From the NCBI GenBank assembly GCA_959018215.1, contig CAUEKL010000132.1:1-6717 (forward strand): a DNA stretch of 6,717 nucleotides. Direction: 5' to 3'. The notes under the pieces are model-generated. The model worked only from the letters and a program-made list of their open reading frames with translations, was not told the DNA's origin and searched no databases. The position numbers and the translations under genes are program-made. Positions 5,545-6,717 of the stretch are shown here, piece by piece (positions within the stretch are counted from its first letter, which is position 1; every line of letters begins with the position of its first letter). Source of the stretch: an uncultured Gemmiger sp. (GTDB lineage: Bacteria; Bacillota; Clostridia; Oscillospirales; Ruminococcaceae).

Positions 5545-6717
5545 ATGGACCGTGACCAGCGAAGCCGCCGGCAAAAAGCCGCCGCGACCCCGCCTGCCAA
5601 CCGCCGCCCGGCACCCCGCAGCATGAAAAGCCGTCTGGGGCTGACCAAAAAAGAGCAGCCGCCCCGCCGGACCGCCAATCGGGCAACCAATCCCGGTACG
5701 CAGCAGCAGGCCACGGGGCAGCACCGTACCACGGCGCCACAGGGAGCCGGAAAAGCGGAGCGTACCCCTCGCCGCCAGCAACCACAGCAGAATCCCCAGA
5801 AAGCTTCCTACCGGCCCAGCCCCAACCGGCGTCCGCCCCGGCGCGTGACCCATGCCGAACAGCTGCGCCGTCGTCGTCGTCGTGCTATGCTGGGCATGCT
5901 GCTGGTGCTGGTTGCTCTCATTGTCGGCACGGTTCTTTCCATCAATCTGCTGTTCAAGGTCACCGATTTCCGCATTGAAAATACGGATGGTTCCACCCCT
6001 GCCAATACCGGTGTGTACACCGAGGAACAGATCATCGAACTTTTGGGGATTTCGGAAGGGGACAGCCTGTTCGGATTTTCCAAGAAAGAAAAGTCCCAGT
6101 TCTTGCTCAGCAATCTGCCCTATCTGGATGTAGCCGATGTGGGCACCCAGATGCCGGGAACGGTGGTGGTCAAGGTGCAGCCGGCCACCGAGCGCTTCAT
6201 GATGGAATATGGCGGTCAGTGGCTGGTGCTCAGTGACCACCTGAAAGTCTTGCGTTCCAGTGAAAGCCAGCCGGAAGGCCTTATCTGGCTGGAAGCCAAC
6301 ATTCCCCAAGGGCAAGCGACCACCCCGGGCAGCTTTCTCTCCTTGCAGGTCCAGGTGGACGACCAGCAAGCTACGGCGGAAACCAGCCACACCTCTGTGC
6401 AGGATATTCTGGAACAGATCATGGAAGAACTGGATACCAACGGCATTCTGGACGGAATTTCCGTCATCGACGTGACCGATACCAGTGAACTGAATTTTCT
6501 GTATCAGGGCCGCGTGTCTGTTACGCTGGGCACGGCCAACAACCTGGATTACAAGATCCGTTTTGCCGCCACCCTGATCCTGGATGTGGACGGCACCGGT
6601 CTGACTGCCTCCGACCGCGGTACGCTGGACGTGAGCCGCCAGTTGGAAGACGGCAATATCGAAGCGACCTTCAACAGCGATACCAGCACCCCTACCCCGG
6701 CACCCACGCCGACCCCG
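5545..6717 (+). CDS. ftsQ: Cell division protein FtsQ/DivIB with POTRA domain (3' end outside window)
   Basis: FtsQ/DivIB is a bitopic membrane scaffold that links early and late divisome proteins. The frame from ATG 5545 runs 391 codons to the last base without a stop; AAAGGAGG (5531-5538) lies six bases upstream. Residues 1-113 form a long cytoplasmic tail with 26 Arg and 15 Pro by hand count plus many Gln, ending in six consecutive Arg. One transmembrane helix follows (about 114-137). The POTRA domain spans about 138-211 (FRIEN, YTEEQIIELLGISEGDSLF, YLDVADV, VVVKVQPATERF). The beta domain continues from about 222 (WLVLSDHLKVL) to 346 and includes LGTANNLDYKIRF (328-340). From about 380 a Thr-Pro tail begins (STPTPAPTPTP) and runs off the window. 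FtsQ/DivIB proteins are commonly about 250-290 residues, so this one is long because of both tails. Overall identity is by domain order and dcw position; sequence conservation in this family is low. Confidence 0.9.
   Translation, partial: MDRDQRSRRQKAAATPPANRRPAPRSMKSRLGLTKKEQPPRRTANRATNPGTQQQATGQHRTTAPQGAGKAERTPRRQQPQQNPQKASYRPSPNRRPPRRVTHAEQLRRRRRRAMLGMLLVLVALIVGTVLSINLLFKVTDFRIENTDGSTPANTGVYTEEQIIELLGISEGDSLFGFSKKEKSQFLLSNLPYLDVADVGTQMPGTVVVKVQPATERFMMEYGGQWLVLSDHLKVLRSSESQPEGLIWLEANIPQGQATTPGSFLSLQVQVDDQQATAETSHTSVQDILEQIMEELDTNGILDGISVIDVTDTSELNFLYQGRVSVTLGTANNLDYKIRFAATLILDVDGTGLTASDRGTLDVSRQLEDGNIEATFNSDTSTPTPAPTPTP
5869..5883 (+). repeat. Five tandem CGT codons encoding an Arg run in ftsQ
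   Basis: Five identical CGT triplets follow a CGC codon and encode Arg108-Arg113 directly before the transmembrane helix of FtsQ. The Arg run fits the positive-inside rule for a helix with a cytoplasmic N-terminus. The pure triplet repeat could expand or contract by slippage without breaking the frame. Confidence 0.8.

Noticed and set aside
5449..6390. 313-codon open frame on the - strand at the ftsQ locus
   Set aside because: The + strand frame from 5545 has a good ribosome binding site, a transmembrane helix and a POTRA domain and is open to the window end; the - strand frame also covers the murG terminator.

Overview
The window is a stretch of the bacterial dcw (division and cell wall) cluster. 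It is densely packed, all on the + strand, with a gene open at each end. The G+C-rich codon use, the AGGAGG-type ribosome binding sites, a division PBP with two PASTA domains and a DivIB-type FtsQ point to a G+C-rich member of the Clostridia, possibly Oscillospiraceae/Faecalibacterium-like. That placement is an inference from gene style, not from a search.

Layout: (1) 1-570, C-terminal end of a class B penicillin-binding protein, with the last part of the transpeptidase domain, two PASTA domains and a Thr-rich acidic tail; (2) 567-1937, murF, overlapping the PBP by four bases (ATGA); (3) 1970-2983, mraY; (4) 3026-4297, the SEDS polymerase ftsW; (5) 4341-5465, murG; (6) 5545-6717, ftsQ/divIB, which has no stop codon before the window ends. 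Intergenic gaps are 32, 42, 43 and 79 bases, and no stretch over 300 bases lacks a gene.

Together the genes encode the late part of peptidoglycan precursor synthesis and its use at the septum. MurF finishes UDP-MurNAc-pentapeptide, MraY moves it to the lipid carrier (lipid I), and MurG adds GlcNAc (lipid II). FtsW polymerises lipid II, the class B PBP crosslinks the strands, and FtsQ/DivIB scaffolds the division complex. The murE, murD and murC genes common in such clusters are missing from the places where they usually sit.

The non-coding and regulatory signals are the less ordinary part. An AT-rich island near the 3' end of murF contains a near-consensus housekeeping promoter (TTGCCA, 17 bp, TAGAAT) facing mraY. 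Two alternative small hairpins flank or enclose the ftsW ribosome binding site. A terminator-like hairpin with six T overlaps the ftsW stop codon, and a perfect 8-bp GC-rich hairpin separates murG from ftsQ. I see no mobile element, CRISPR array, RNA gene or undescribed multi-gene system here.
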